64,000 nucleotides of DNA from assembly GCF_001593385.1 (NCBI RefSeq), contig NZ_LUVZ01000001.1:1302001-1366000 (forward strand), written 5' to 3'. This document shows, in pieces, positions 19,044 through 28,200 of this stretch. The notes below the pieces were generated by a model. The model was not told where the DNA came from and did no database searches. It worked only from the letters and a program-made list of their open reading frames with translations. The position numbers and the translations under genes are program-made. Source of the stretch: Chryseobacterium cucumeris (GTDB lineage Bacteria; Bacteroidota; Bacteroidia; Flavobacteriales; Weeksellaceae). The number at the start of each line of letters is the position of its first letter. Position 1 is the stretch's first letter.

Positions 19044-21533
19044 ATGGAAAAAGACGTACAACAATTACGTAATTTAAAAAAGAATAAAAACTTCCAGCAT
19101 ATTTTTCGAAAATTATGTCTTAACGAGACATTGTTTTTTGAAGAAAAAGAATATATTTTAAAATGTTCTTTATTATTTTTTAAGCTATATGATTCTGATA
19201 AAAGATATTCTTCCTTTTTTAAAATTGGTTATTATATAGTTTTAAAATACTGTATAACATATAATAATTATCAACCTTTATATGATGTTTCAATTCAATT
19301 AGGCTTTTACCCAATAATTGAAGCAATATTAGTCAAACATCGCTCCGATGTTAAACCTAAAAATATAATATTAGATATATTTACTTATACACTATTTAAA
19401 AAGGATTACGAAATTAAAAAAGGATACATAGAAAGTTTTGAACAAAATAATTCAAGAAAAAAAATAATAAACTATGATAAGACTGAAATTGCTTATGTTG
19501 CTCCAACCTCATATGGAAAAAGTTCCCTTATTAAAGAATACATAAAAATTAATAAGCCTAAAAAAATAGCAGTAATTGTTCCTACAAAATCGTTATTATT
19601 ACAAACTTATTTAGATTTGAAGGAACTATCAAATGACTATAAATTAGTATTACATGATGAAATGTACAATAATGAAAATAATTTTATTGGCATTTTAACA
19701 CAAGAAAGAGCAACTAGAATACTAAATAAAAAAACTAAAAATTATTTTGATATTTTATTTATTGATGAAGCTCATAATATTTTAAAAAGAGATTCTAGAA
19801 GTTTTATATTAGGGCGATTAATACAATTAAACTATAAGAGAAACAATAGCCAAAAGATAGTCTATTTATCTCCATTAATTGACCATTCAAAAAATTTAAA
19901 ATTAAAAAGGACATCAATAGGAGAAATATCAATTAAAAAAGTAATACATGATTTTAAAAGCTTTGAGTTATATTATTTTAATAATAAGCAGAGCTTTTTT
20001 TATGATAGATTTTCCTCGGATAGATTTTTGATTAAAAGTCAAATAGAATATTTTGACTATATCAAAATTAATTGTCTAAATAAAAACTTTTTTTATCAAA
20101 ATAAGCCTGCTATTATTGAACTTTTTACTGAAGAATTATACAATAATTTGAGTTTTTTGGAAGATAACGAGGAAATTAAAAAAATAACAACAATACTCAA
20201 AAAAGAAGTTCATAAAGATTTTAAACTTATAAGATTTATACAAAAAGGAATAGTTTACCTACATGGTATGATTCCTAATATCATTAAAGAATATATTGAA
20301 AGTAAATATAGAGAGATTAATGCTATTAAATATTTAGTAGCTAATAAAGTAGTTCTAGAAGGAATAAATATGCCAATTGAAACAATATTTATAACCAATA
20401 ATAGAGTTGGTAGAAAAAATATTACTTACAATGATTTAATAAACTTAATTGGAAGAGCTAATAGACTTAATTTTATATTTAAAAATAATAATATTGATAA
20501 GCTTATTTCAAAAATACACTTTTTAGAGCACGATACTTTTCAAGGTAAAAACTCAATGAATAGTACACTAGAACTTTTAAATAAAGAAAAACTTAAAGAT
20601 ATTATTCAGAACCCTTTATCAGAAAATTATGATATAGAAAAAATAGAATTTTCGGGTCAAAATAAAGAAGAAAAGAAAAAAAAGCAAGAAGAGGAAGATA
20701 AAAAACTAAACAATTTTTCTGATTTTATTTTAGAAGAACCAAAAAATGAGTTTGAGAGAATAAAAAGATATTGTATAGAAAACTCTATAAGCAGCTATTA
20801 TAAAGATATTAATTTAGCCGTCGAAACTATTATAACAAATATAAAAAATTATCGATTCGAAGAAGAAGATAAAATTGTAGATATTCTCAATGAAATATTC
20901 ATTAGAAATCATAGCATTAATATTGATGATTTCGAAATAATACGTTTAAATCAAGAAAAAGCAAGAAACTATTATAATAATTACATTTATATTACGCAAC
21001 ATTTACATTTAAATCAAAGAATTATTTCAACCAAAGAATATTTTGAAAAAAAATCTAAATCCAATGATCCTTACCTGTATATCGGAGGAAGTTATGGTGA
21101 ATTAACAGCGGAAGAGGCAGGGAAAACTTCAATATATAATAATGAAAAAAAATATCAACAAAAAGTATATATAAACTTATCTAATGAAAAAGTTGATTTT
21201 ATAAATATAGCAATTGTTAAATTAAAAATGGAGGAGGATTTTGTTGGGTATAAATTAACACAGTTAATTTCATTTCTAAATGATTTTAAAATTATACCAA
21301 ATGAGTATTATTTAAAAATAGTTTATGGAACAACAAATGAAGAGATAATTAACTTGGTTCGCTTTGGGTTAAGTACTAGTTCAATATCAGAATTAAAAAG
21401 AGATAATCAATTATCAAATCTAGTACTAGATAAAAATGGTAATTTAAGTACAAAAAATCAAAATGATTTTAAAACTTACCTAGCTTCAAAACCTGAATTA
21501 TTTCAGTTTGAAATACAAAAATATTTGAATTAA
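19044..21533 (+). CDS. hamB: HamB-like superfamily 2 helicase of a Hachiman-type defence system
   Basis: 829 residues. Motif I is VAPTSYGKSSL (about 152-162), motif Ia is VPTKSLLLQTYLDL, motif II is FIDEAHN (DEAH at about 241-244), and motif VI resembles LINLIGRANRLN with the arginine finger (about residue 460). VLEGINMPIETIFITNN is a typical SF2 segment before motif VI. A Lys/Glu-rich linker follows at about 545-560, then a C-terminal region I do not recognise. HamB partners HamA in sensing invading or broken DNA. Composition is as AT-rich as hamA, and the RlaP-like gene begins only 4 bases beyond the stop. Confidence 0.75.
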   Translation: MEKDVQQLRNLKKNKNFQHIFRKLCLNETLFFEEKEYILKCSLLFFKLYDSDKRYSSFFKIGYYIVLKYCITYNNYQPLYDVSIQLGFYPIIEAILVKHRSDVKPKNIILDIFTYTLFKKDYEIKKGYIESFEQNNSRKKIINYDKTEIAYVAPTSYGKSSLIKEYIKINKPKKIAVIVPTKSLLLQTYLDLKELSNDYKLVLHDEMYNNENNFIGILTQERATRILNKKTKNYFDILFIDEAHNILKRDSRSFILGRLIQLNYKRNNSQKIVYLSPLIDHSKNLKLKRTSIGEISIKKVIHDFKSFELYYFNNKQSFFYDRFSSDRFLIKSQIEYFDYIKINCLNKNFFYQNKPAIIELFTEELYNNLSFLEDNEEIKKITTILKKEVHKDFKLIRFIQKGIVYLHGMIPNIIKEYIESKYREINAIKYLVANKVVLEGINMPIETIFITNNRVGRKNITYNDLINLIGRANRLNFIFKNNNIDKLISKIHFLEHDTFQGKNSMNSTLELLNKEKLKDIIQNPLSENYDIEKIEFSGQNKEEKKKKQEEEDKKLNNFSDFILEEPKNEFERIKRYCIENSISSYYKDINLAVETIITNIKNYRFEEEDKIVDILNEIFIRNHSINIDDFEIIRLNQEKARNYYNNYIYITQHLHLNQRIISTKEYFEKKSKSNDPYLYIGGSYGELTAEEAGKTSIYNNEKKYQQKVYINLSNEKVDFINIAIVKLKMEEDFVGYKLTQLISFLNDFKIIPNEYYLKIVYGTTNEEIINLVRFGLSTSSISELKRDNQLSNLVLDKNGNLSTKNQNDFKTYLASKPELFQFEIQKYLN

Positions 21534-21537
21534 TCCC

Positions 21538-22605
21538 ATGACCATCCAAGACCTAAAAAACAAAAACCTTCTCCTCTTCGAAGCCATTTCCGGAAGCAGA
21601 GCTTTTGGGCTGGCAACAGAGAATTCTGATACGGATATCCGTGGGGTGTATTATCTGTCGAAGGAAGATTTCTTTGGGCTTAATTATATTCCGCAGATTT
21701 CCAATGAAACGAATGATCTTACGTATTATGAAATCGGAAGATTTGTAGAACTGCTTCAGAAAAACAATCCTAATATTCTGGAAATTCTGGCCAGTCCTGA
21801 GGATTGTATTCTGTACAAACATCCGCTGATGGATTTATTGAAAACAGAAGATTTTCTTTCAAAACTGTGCAAAGATACATTTGCAGGTTACGCCGTTTCC
21901 CAGATTAAAAAGGCAAAAGGTCTCAATAAAATGATTGTAAACCCGATTGATAAAGAAAGAAAATCGATCCTGGATTTCTGCTTTATTTTGGATGGACAAG
22001 GTTCTGTCCCATTGAAAATATGGCTGGATGAGGATGGCCTCTCACAGGAAAAATGCGGATTGATAAACATTGATCATACAAAAGGAATGTTCGCTTTATT
22101 TTATGATGAATCGGGAACATTGGGATATAAAGGAGTTATACAGAATGAAGAAGCGAATCAGGTTTCTGTATCCTCCGTCCCTAAAGATGAAAAACCGGTT
22201 GCTTATCTGTTTTGCAATCTGGATGCCTATTCTGTGTATTGTAAAGATTACAGGGAATATTGGAAATGGGTGGCTGAGCGCAACGAAGACCGTTACAATG
22301 TTAATCAGACTCACGGACAGAATTACGACAGCAAAAACATGATGCACACCATCCGACTGCTGCAGTCCTGCGAACAGATTTTTAAAACCGGTTCACTAAC
22401 GATCCGTGTAGAAGACCGTGATGAACTGTTAGATATCAAAAGTGGCAACCAGTCGTATGAAAGTGTAATGCAAAGGGCAGAAAGCCTGATAGAATCCATA
22501 GAAAGCCATTACTCTGCCAGCACACTTCCCGACTCTCCGGACCTGAAGAAAACCACAAAAATATTAATTCAGATCAGAGAAAAACTGTACAATAATAATG
22601 AATGA
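21538..22605 (+). CDS. RlaP-type nucleotidyltransferase, second copy
   Basis: 355 residues. The N-terminal core EAISGSRAFGLATENSDTDI has GS at 19-20 and the catalytic aspartates at 31 and 33, followed by RGVYYLSKEDFFGL and YEIGRFVELLQKNNPNILEI, the same COG3541 architecture as the 17422 gene but about 100 residues longer. Base composition returns sharply to that of the host at its start. It directly follows hamB, so it may be read from the hamAB promoter, although ancestrally it probably lay beside the first copy. Predicted role: RNA end modification in RNA repair. Confidence 0.8.
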   Translation: MTIQDLKNKNLLLFEAISGSRAFGLATENSDTDIRGVYYLSKEDFFGLNYIPQISNETNDLTYYEIGRFVELLQKNNPNILEILASPEDCILYKHPLMDLLKTEDFLSKLCKDTFAGYAVSQIKKAKGLNKMIVNPIDKERKSILDFCFILDGQGSVPLKIWLDEDGLSQEKCGLINIDHTKGMFALFYDESGTLGYKGVIQNEEANQVSVSSVPKDEKPVAYLFCNLDAYSVYCKDYREYWKWVAERNEDRYNVNQTHGQNYDSKNMMHTIRLLQSCEQIFKTGSLTIRVEDRDELLDIKSGNQSYESVMQRAESLIESIESHYSASTLPDSPDLKKTTKILIQIREKLYNNNE

Positions 22606-22639
22606 TGAATTATAAATGATGAGTTATGAATGGTGGGAC

Positions 22640-22776
22640 TGTTGAAATCCAACGCTCCCACTCTCTCACTCACCTACCCTAAAACACTCTCCAAAACCGA
22701 ATCCCGAATCCCGAAACTCTCCACCACACTCTCATACCCTCAAACGCTCCCACTCTCCAACCCTCCAACCCAAAAC
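22640..22776 (+). repeat. Pyrimidine-rich degenerate heptad tract
   Basis: Units such as CTCCCAC, TCTCTCA, CTCACC, ACTCTCC and CCGAATCCCGAATCCCGAA repeat with a roughly seven-base period on the plus strand. It fills the gap between the convergent RlaP and TfoX-like genes. Similar tracts lie at 17270-17370 and 24240-24320. Confidence 0.6.
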
Positions 22777-23118
22777 TCACTTCTTCGCCGCCTTCGCCAA
22801 TGGATTATAATCAAGACATATTTTAATCCAGTATTCAAAATCATCTGCTTTTTGGAAACCTATGGGTTCTACATAGCAATAGCCATTTAACTGTTTTCCT
22901 TTCATAATCATTGGGAGAAAGCCTTTCTTTTCCGAAACCTCATCTTCCAGTTCGGGATTGTAACGGCACATCAGATTATCATGACTGATGTTGATGCACA
23001 TCTTTCCGTTCACCAGAAAAGACAGTCCGCTGAACATTTTCTTTTCCTCGACCTCTATATTATTTTCCATTGAAAGCCGTTCACGTACACGGTCTGCAAG
23101 TTCAATACTGTAAGCCAT
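22777..23118 (-). CDS. TfoX N-terminal domain protein
   Basis: 113 residues from the ATG at 23116-23118 (MAYSIELADRVRERLS). It shows the TfoX_N pattern: EEKKMFSGLSFLVNGKMCIN, MCRYNPELEDE and GKQLNGYCYVEPIG. Small TfoX-like proteins are common in Bacteroidota, usually as stand-alone proteins of unknown role; a competence function is known only for the longer proteobacterial homologue. The frame continues 33 codons upstream, but that extension translates a palindromic repeat (giving AEPVEA), so I exclude it. It ends AKAAKK. Confidence 0.82.
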   Translation of the reverse strand: MAYSIELADRVRERLSMENNIEVEEKKMFSGLSFLVNGKMCINISHDNLMCRYNPELEDEVSEKKGFLPMIMKGKQLNGYCYVEPIGFQKADDFEYWIKICLDYNPLAKAAKK

Positions 23119-23159
23119 GATTTCTTTTTTTTTTGATATATCCTTTTTAATAATAATGG

Positions 23160-23232
23160 CTTCGACAGGCTCAGCCTGACAGTGCTTAAAAATTGTCGTT
23201 GGTATTCCAGTTGTCACCCTGAGCCTGTCGAA
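23160..23232. repeat. Palindromic intergenic repeat (AEPVEA type)
   Basis: CTTCGACAGGCTCAGCCTGACA at 23160-23181 is inverted at 23211-23232 with two mismatches in 22 bases, leaving a 29-base loop. Its antisense reading gives the peptide AEPVEA, often seen in spurious N-terminal extensions of flavobacterial ORFs, as it is for the TfoX-like gene. Confidence 0.8.
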
Positions 23233-23401
23233 GGGTATTAATAAGAAAACCTTATAATCACTTCTTGAGTATTACTTAAAGGATAAGTTGATCAACTTTT
23301 CTCTTATTAAAATTAATAAAAAACTGTGATTAACACCTTATTTTTTTAGCATTATTGATGAATTCAAAATTTAAAAATTAAAATTTTATTTAAATAAATT
23401 A

Positions 23402-23430
23402 TTGTTTTACGATAATTAATTATACATTTG
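23402..23430 (+). promoter_or_regulatory. Flavobacterial-type promoter of the DUF2975/HTH pair
   Basis: TTG at 23402-23404 is separated by 18 bases from TACATTTG at 23423-23430, matching the -33 and TAnnTTTG -7 pattern. The ATG is 23 bases further on. Confidence 0.65.
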
Positions 23431-23453
23431 CAATAGTAATTACAATTCATATC

Positions 23454-23969
23454 ATGAACCAGACCAAAATTATTGCAAGAATTTTATTCTATATCTGTGC
23501 CTTACTTTCGGCCGGATATTTAGTCACTTTTGGGTATTCCCTATTCTGTCTTATGAGCGGATTTGCGGTCACGCCTTATAAAGAAGGCCAGTTCCTTCAC
23601 ATCAATTATCCGTTTACAGAACAACCGTTTCTGAATATCGAAAACAATTATCCTTATATGATCTTTTCCTTTATGTTGGTGCTTATCACTTATGGAATCT
23701 TTTTCTGGTTATCTGCCAGGGTTTTCAAAGTGTTTTTCCAACAAAAACTGTTTACTCAGGAAAATATCATTCAGCTTAAGAGATTTTACCTGTACAATAT
23801 TTTCATTCCCCTTCCACTGGTTATTATCGCGAGTTTCTTTGTGGAAGTAGAAAGTATCATATGGGGACTGGTGTTTATTCACTTTATGCTTGGAATTTTC
23901 TGTCTGTTTCTTGCGAATATCTTTAAGCAAGGACTACATTTGCAAAACGAACAAGACCTATTTATTTAA
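23454..23969 (+). CDS. DUF2975 membrane protein
   Basis: 171 residues with four predicted membrane segments (around IARILFYICALLSAGYLVTF, YMIFSFMLVLITYGIFFWL, IFIPLPLVIIASFF and GLVFIHFMLGIFCLFLANIF) and the amphipathic VFKVFFQQKLFTQENI loop typical of DUF2975. Such proteins are nearly always paired with a tiny Xre-type regulator, and here it follows after 1 base. The function is unknown; a membrane-bound sensor controlling the regulator is the usual suggestion. Confidence 0.85.
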   Translation: MNQTKIIARILFYICALLSAGYLVTFGYSLFCLMSGFAVTPYKEGQFLHINYPFTEQPFLNIENNYPYMIFSFMLVLITYGIFFWLSARVFKVFFQQKLFTQENIIQLKRFYLYNIFIPLPLVIIASFFVEVESIIWGLVFIHFMLGIFCLFLANIFKQGLHLQNEQDLFI

Positions 23970-23970
23970 A

Positions 23971-24174
23971 ATGCCAATTATAGTCAACTTAGATGTGATG
24001 CTTGCCAAACGAAAAATGCAGAGTAAAGAATTGGCAGAAAAACTGGGTATCACACCCGTGAACCTCTCTATCCTGAAAACCGGCAAAGCCAAAGGTGTCC
24101 GTTTCGATACTTTGGAAGCCATCTGCAAAATCCTGGAATGCCAGCCGGGAGATATTCTTGAATTTAAAGAGTAG
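23971..24174 (+). CDS. Small Xre/Cro-type helix-turn-helix regulator
   Basis: 67 residues, MPIIVNLDVMLAKRKMQSKE onward, essentially only an HTH: LAEKLGITPVNLSILKTGKA as the helix-turn-helix and CKILECQPGDILEF as the C-terminal helices. The frame is open to 23890, but the ATG at 23971 starts one base after the DUF2975 stop and matches the family length. Co-transcription with DUF2975 is near certain from spacing. Confidence 0.87.
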   Translation: MPIIVNLDVMLAKRKMQSKELAEKLGITPVNLSILKTGKAKGVRFDTLEAICKILECQPGDILEFKE

Positions 24175-24244
24175 ACGGGATTCGGGTTGTGAGCTGCGGG
24201 GTTTGATTTGAAGTGTTTTAGAGTGGAAGTGTAAAAAATTCTCT

Positions 24245-24320
24245 TCTAACTTCTAACTTCTAACTTCTAACTTCTAACTTCTAACTTCTAACTTCTAACC
24301 TCTAGCCTCTAGCTTTCAGC
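24245..24320 (+). repeat. Tandem heptamer repeat TTCTAAC
   Basis: About eight consecutive perfect TTCTAAC units (24245-24300) are followed by degenerate copies (CTCTAGC, CTCTAGC, TTTCAGC). It lies 63 bases upstream of the ABC ATPase gene, in the same position relative to the gene as the other heptad tracts. Confidence 0.85.
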
Positions 24321-24382
24321 CATTAACTTCTAAACCAGCTGCCAAAAGGCCGCCTGTCCTTCTATCCCCCAAACACAACGTT

Positions 24383-25255
24383 ATGAACACATTATCCATC
24401 AACAACCTTAGCCTCACCTATAAAAATGGATTTCAGGCTATTAAAGACATTTCACTCGACATCAAAAACGGTATGTTCGGGCTTCTTGGTCCCAACGGAG
24501 CCGGAAAATCTTCTTTGATGAAAACCATTGTCGGACTTCAGAAACCGACCTCCGGAACAATACTTTTCAACGGAGTGGACATCGCCAAAAACCCTGATTA
24601 TATCAAACAGAATCTCGGATTTCTCCCACAGGATTTCGGAGTATATCCCAAAGTTTCAGCCTATGATCTGCTAGAACACATTGCCATTCTGAAAGGCATT
24701 AATGATAAAAACCAACGTAAAAACCAGATTCTGGGTTTGCTGGAAAAAGTCAACCTTTCTGATTTTGCTAGAAAAGAAGTTCATACCTTTTCTGGGGGAA
24801 TGAAACAGCGATTCGGTGTTGCTCAGGCCTTATTAGGAAATCCGAAGATCATCATTGTAGATGAACCTACTGCCGGATTAGATCCTGAGGAACGTAACCG
24901 TTTCAATACGCTGCTCAATGATATCAGCCAGGAGGTTATCGTCATTCTGTCCACGCATCTCGTTGAAGATGTCAGAAATCTTTGCTCAGAAATGGCAGTG
25001 ATGAATCATGGGCAAATCCTCCGAAAAGGAAACCCCGGAACACTCATTGCAGAGCTTGACAACAGAATCTGGTCCAAATCTATCGACAAAAACGAACTGG
25101 AAAGTTATCATTCCAATTATGAAATCATCAGCAGGCAGCTTCTGGAAAGAGAACTCCACATCACTGTATTTTCTGAAGAATCTCCGAAAGATTTCAGCCC
25201 TGTAACCCCTTTGCTGGAGCACGTTTACTTCCATACACTCACCCAAAAACCTTAA
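24383..25255 (+). CDS. ABC transporter ATP-binding protein
   Basis: 290 residues with Walker A GPNGAGKSS (36-44), Q-loop in LPQDFGVYPK, signature FSGGMKQRFG (136-145), Walker B with IIIVDEPTAGLDP (157-169) and the switch histidine in ILSTHLVEDV. It is a complete single-domain ATPase of the ABC-2 type. It ends 2 bases before the permease/peptidase fusion gene, so the two form one exporter complex at the inner membrane. The substrate is unknown; the fused M1 peptidase domain suggests a peptide or processing role. Confidence 0.92.
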   Translation: MNTLSINNLSLTYKNGFQAIKDISLDIKNGMFGLLGPNGAGKSSLMKTIVGLQKPTSGTILFNGVDIAKNPDYIKQNLGFLPQDFGVYPKVSAYDLLEHIAILKGINDKNQRKNQILGLLEKVNLSDFARKEVHTFSGGMKQRFGVAQALLGNPKIIIVDEPTAGLDPEERNRFNTLLNDISQEVIVILSTHLVEDVRNLCSEMAVMNHGQILRKGNPGTLIAELDNRIWSKSIDKNELESYHSNYEIISRQLLERELHITVFSEESPKDFSPVTPLLEHVYFHTLTQKP

Positions 25256-25257
25256 TC

Positions 25258-28200
25258 ATGAACGCGATATTCTTATTTGAAGCCGGACGCTCTTCCAAGC
25301 ACTGGCTCACCTATCTTGTGGCCTTACTTTTAATAGGAATGGGCATCTTTTCTGGCAATCAGTTCAATCTTTCAGTAGGAGAAGGGATTTATTTAAACTC
25401 TCCCTACACCATTGGTTTTATGACCGGAATGCTGAGCCTTGCCGTGATTTTTTTCGCTACGGTCTATGCATTGCAGCTGCTTTTTAAAGATCAGGATTCA
25501 AAATTTGACAGTATTCTGTTTTCATTCCCATTGTCAAAACTCACTTACCTGAAAGGGAAATTCTATGCTTATTTTTTACAGACGTTTTTAAGTTTTTCTT
25601 TCCTAATGACAGGATTTATCATAGGTCAGATGATGCGGACGGGAAGTGAAATGCAGGAAGGTTTTAACATTGTCCATTATTTATACCCTTTATTCATATT
25701 CGGTTTTATCAACAGTTTATTTGTCTGCAGTTTCCTTTTTCTCATTGCATTTATTGTCAGGAAAAAACTGCTGATTGTAGTAGGCGGACTGCTTCTGTAT
25801 GTTTCTTACATGATTATCCTGCTGTTTTCCAATTCACCCTTTATGGCGGGAAGTCTTCCCCAGTCACTGGAAACGCAACAGTTTTCGGCTTTAATAGATC
25901 CTTTTGGATTATCCGCTTATTTTATGGAAGCCCGTGATCTCACAGCTCATCAGAAAAATATTCAACTGGTACCTTTCTCTGGTTATCTTTTGTTTAACAG
26001 AATTTTATTCTCTTTTATATCTGTTGGAATTCTTCTGCTTTCGTATAGATTATTTTCTTTCTCCAATACCTCAGGAAAGAAAGTAAAAACATTAGGAAAT
26101 ACTCTTATATTTTCGAAAACAAATGGAGCTGAATACTCCACTGTTACACCCAGATTCAATGGATGGAGTTCTTTCCGGTCCGTATTGTCCTTTACAAAAA
26201 CCGATCTTACCTATTTGTTTAAAAGCATTGCCATTCCTGCTGTATCGATTCTTTTATTATTCTCTGTGGGAATGGAAATGTATGCCGAAATTGAAAAAGG
26301 AATCCGTCTTCCGCAGAAGTATGCGAGTTCAGGACTTATGGCGACCACCATTTCTGAGAATTTTCATTTGCTTGGACTTCTTATTTCCGCTTATTTTTTA
26401 AACGATGTCTACTGGAGAAGTTCTTCTTCAGGATTTTCTCTGATTGAAAACAGTACCTATTTATCAAAAAACAGATTAACCGGCCATTTCATTTCCATCA
26501 GTTTTCTGCTGTTTTTCTTCACCGGAATTGTAATTATTCAGGGCATTATTTTTCAGGCAGCTTATCAGTATTTTAATATTGATTGGAATGCTTATCTCGG
26601 TGTTTTTCTTTTCAATACTTTCCCATTGATGCTGTTTTCCGGATTGATTCTTTTGATAAATGACAGAATTCCCAACAAATTCATAGCCCTTGGAGTTTCC
26701 ATTCTTGCCGTTTTTATAGTATCAGGTCCGGTTTCAGGGAAATTGATACCCTACCCTCTTTTCAGAATATTCTCAGATTTTAAAGGGACTTACAGTGAGT
26801 TTAACGGCTATGGAACCTATGAAGAAGCTTTTCTACAAAGACTTTTATTCGGAACAGGGATTATCAGTATTTTATGGATGCTCAACAGCATTATAAAAAT
26901 TAAAAAAGTTCCTGTACTTGTATGTGGCTTCAGTATCATTCTGCTCATCTCAGGAATCTTTGCCGGAACATTGTTTATGAAAGGTTATATCCCAAAAAAT
27001 GAAGATCAGGCTATTCTAAGCTCGGAAGCATATGAAAAAAACTATCGAAAGTATGAAAAACTTCTACAGCCGGATATCACCGATATTGCTACAGAAATTA
27101 AACTGTATCCTTCGAAAAATGCTTATCAGATCATTGGAAAATATATCCTTAAAAATCAAACCAATCAACCTATCAATAAGATTCTGATCAATTTTAATGA
27201 GGATTTAAAACTGGAATCTGCTGTGATAAACTGTGGTACTGAAATCTCAAAAATTAATAAGCATGTTACAGAAGTTTCATTACAAAAGCCTCTCCTGCCT
27301 GGTAAAACAGCTTCTCTTGATTTTAAAATCTCCTATCAATGGTTTGCTGTCAACGGACACCAGTCTTTCAATGCCATTATTGAAGACGGATCTTTTATGA
27401 GGATCAGCAGGTATTACCCAACAATTGGATATCAGAAGGATAATGAAATTCAGGATGAAAAACAACGCAGCCAATTCAGCCTTGGAAAACTTACTGAACT
27501 GAAGAAACCGGAAGCCCCTGAAGTTTCAAAAAGGGATTTTATCAATCTTACGATGATGATTTCCACCGAAAAGAAACAAACAGCCATAGGAACAGGAGAT
27601 CTTGTCAGAAAATGGTCACAGGCCGGGCGTAACTATTTCAAGTTTAAAGCAGATCAGATTCCTTTCCGGTTTGCCGTTTCATCTGCTGAATATAAGATCA
27701 AAAGCGTGAGCTATAAAGGAATTTCCATCAATATCTTTTATCATCAGAAACACTTTGAGAATGTGAATCACCTTCTTGAAAATACAAAGCTTACTTTAGA
27801 TTACTGTCTGCAGAATTTCGGGCAGTACCCTTTTAAAAGCATCAATTTTGCGGAGATTTCTTCTTTTACCAGAGGTTTTGCCGCTACAGCCTATCCTTCT
27901 GCCATCTTTATGCCGGAAGACATGATTTTTCACGCCAATATTCTGGCGGATAAGAAACAGGATGTCATCAATGAGCTGGCAGGTCATGAACTTTCCCATC
28001 TCTGGTGGGGCAGCAGCCAGATCGACCCTGATGACAGAGAAGGTTCTGTGATGCTTACTGAAACCCTCGCCATGTATACCGAAATGATGCTCTACAAAAA
28101 AATGCATGGCAAAGAAAAAATGATGGAAAGAATCAACGTACATCAGCAGATCTATGACAATGAAAAAGGACTGTCTGAAAATGTACCGATCTACAAAGCA

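Larger units (their letters stand above)
23119..23453. other. Intergenic region with a palindromic repeat and the DUF2975 promoter
   Basis: 335 bases between divergent genes. The first part contains the large inverted repeat listed separately at 23160-23232. The rest is AT-rich, with no ORF, up to a clear promoter at 23402-23430. A terminator for neither gene is expected here. Confidence 0.5.

Noticed and set aside
23119..23217. 33-codon N-terminal extension of the TfoX-like gene
   Set aside because: It translates the palindromic repeat (AEPVEA) and precedes the conserved family start, so it is a repeat artefact.
24245..24320. CRISPR-like array from regular short repeats
   Set aside because: The repeats are 7 bases without spacers and there are no cas genes nearby; it is a simple tandem repeat.
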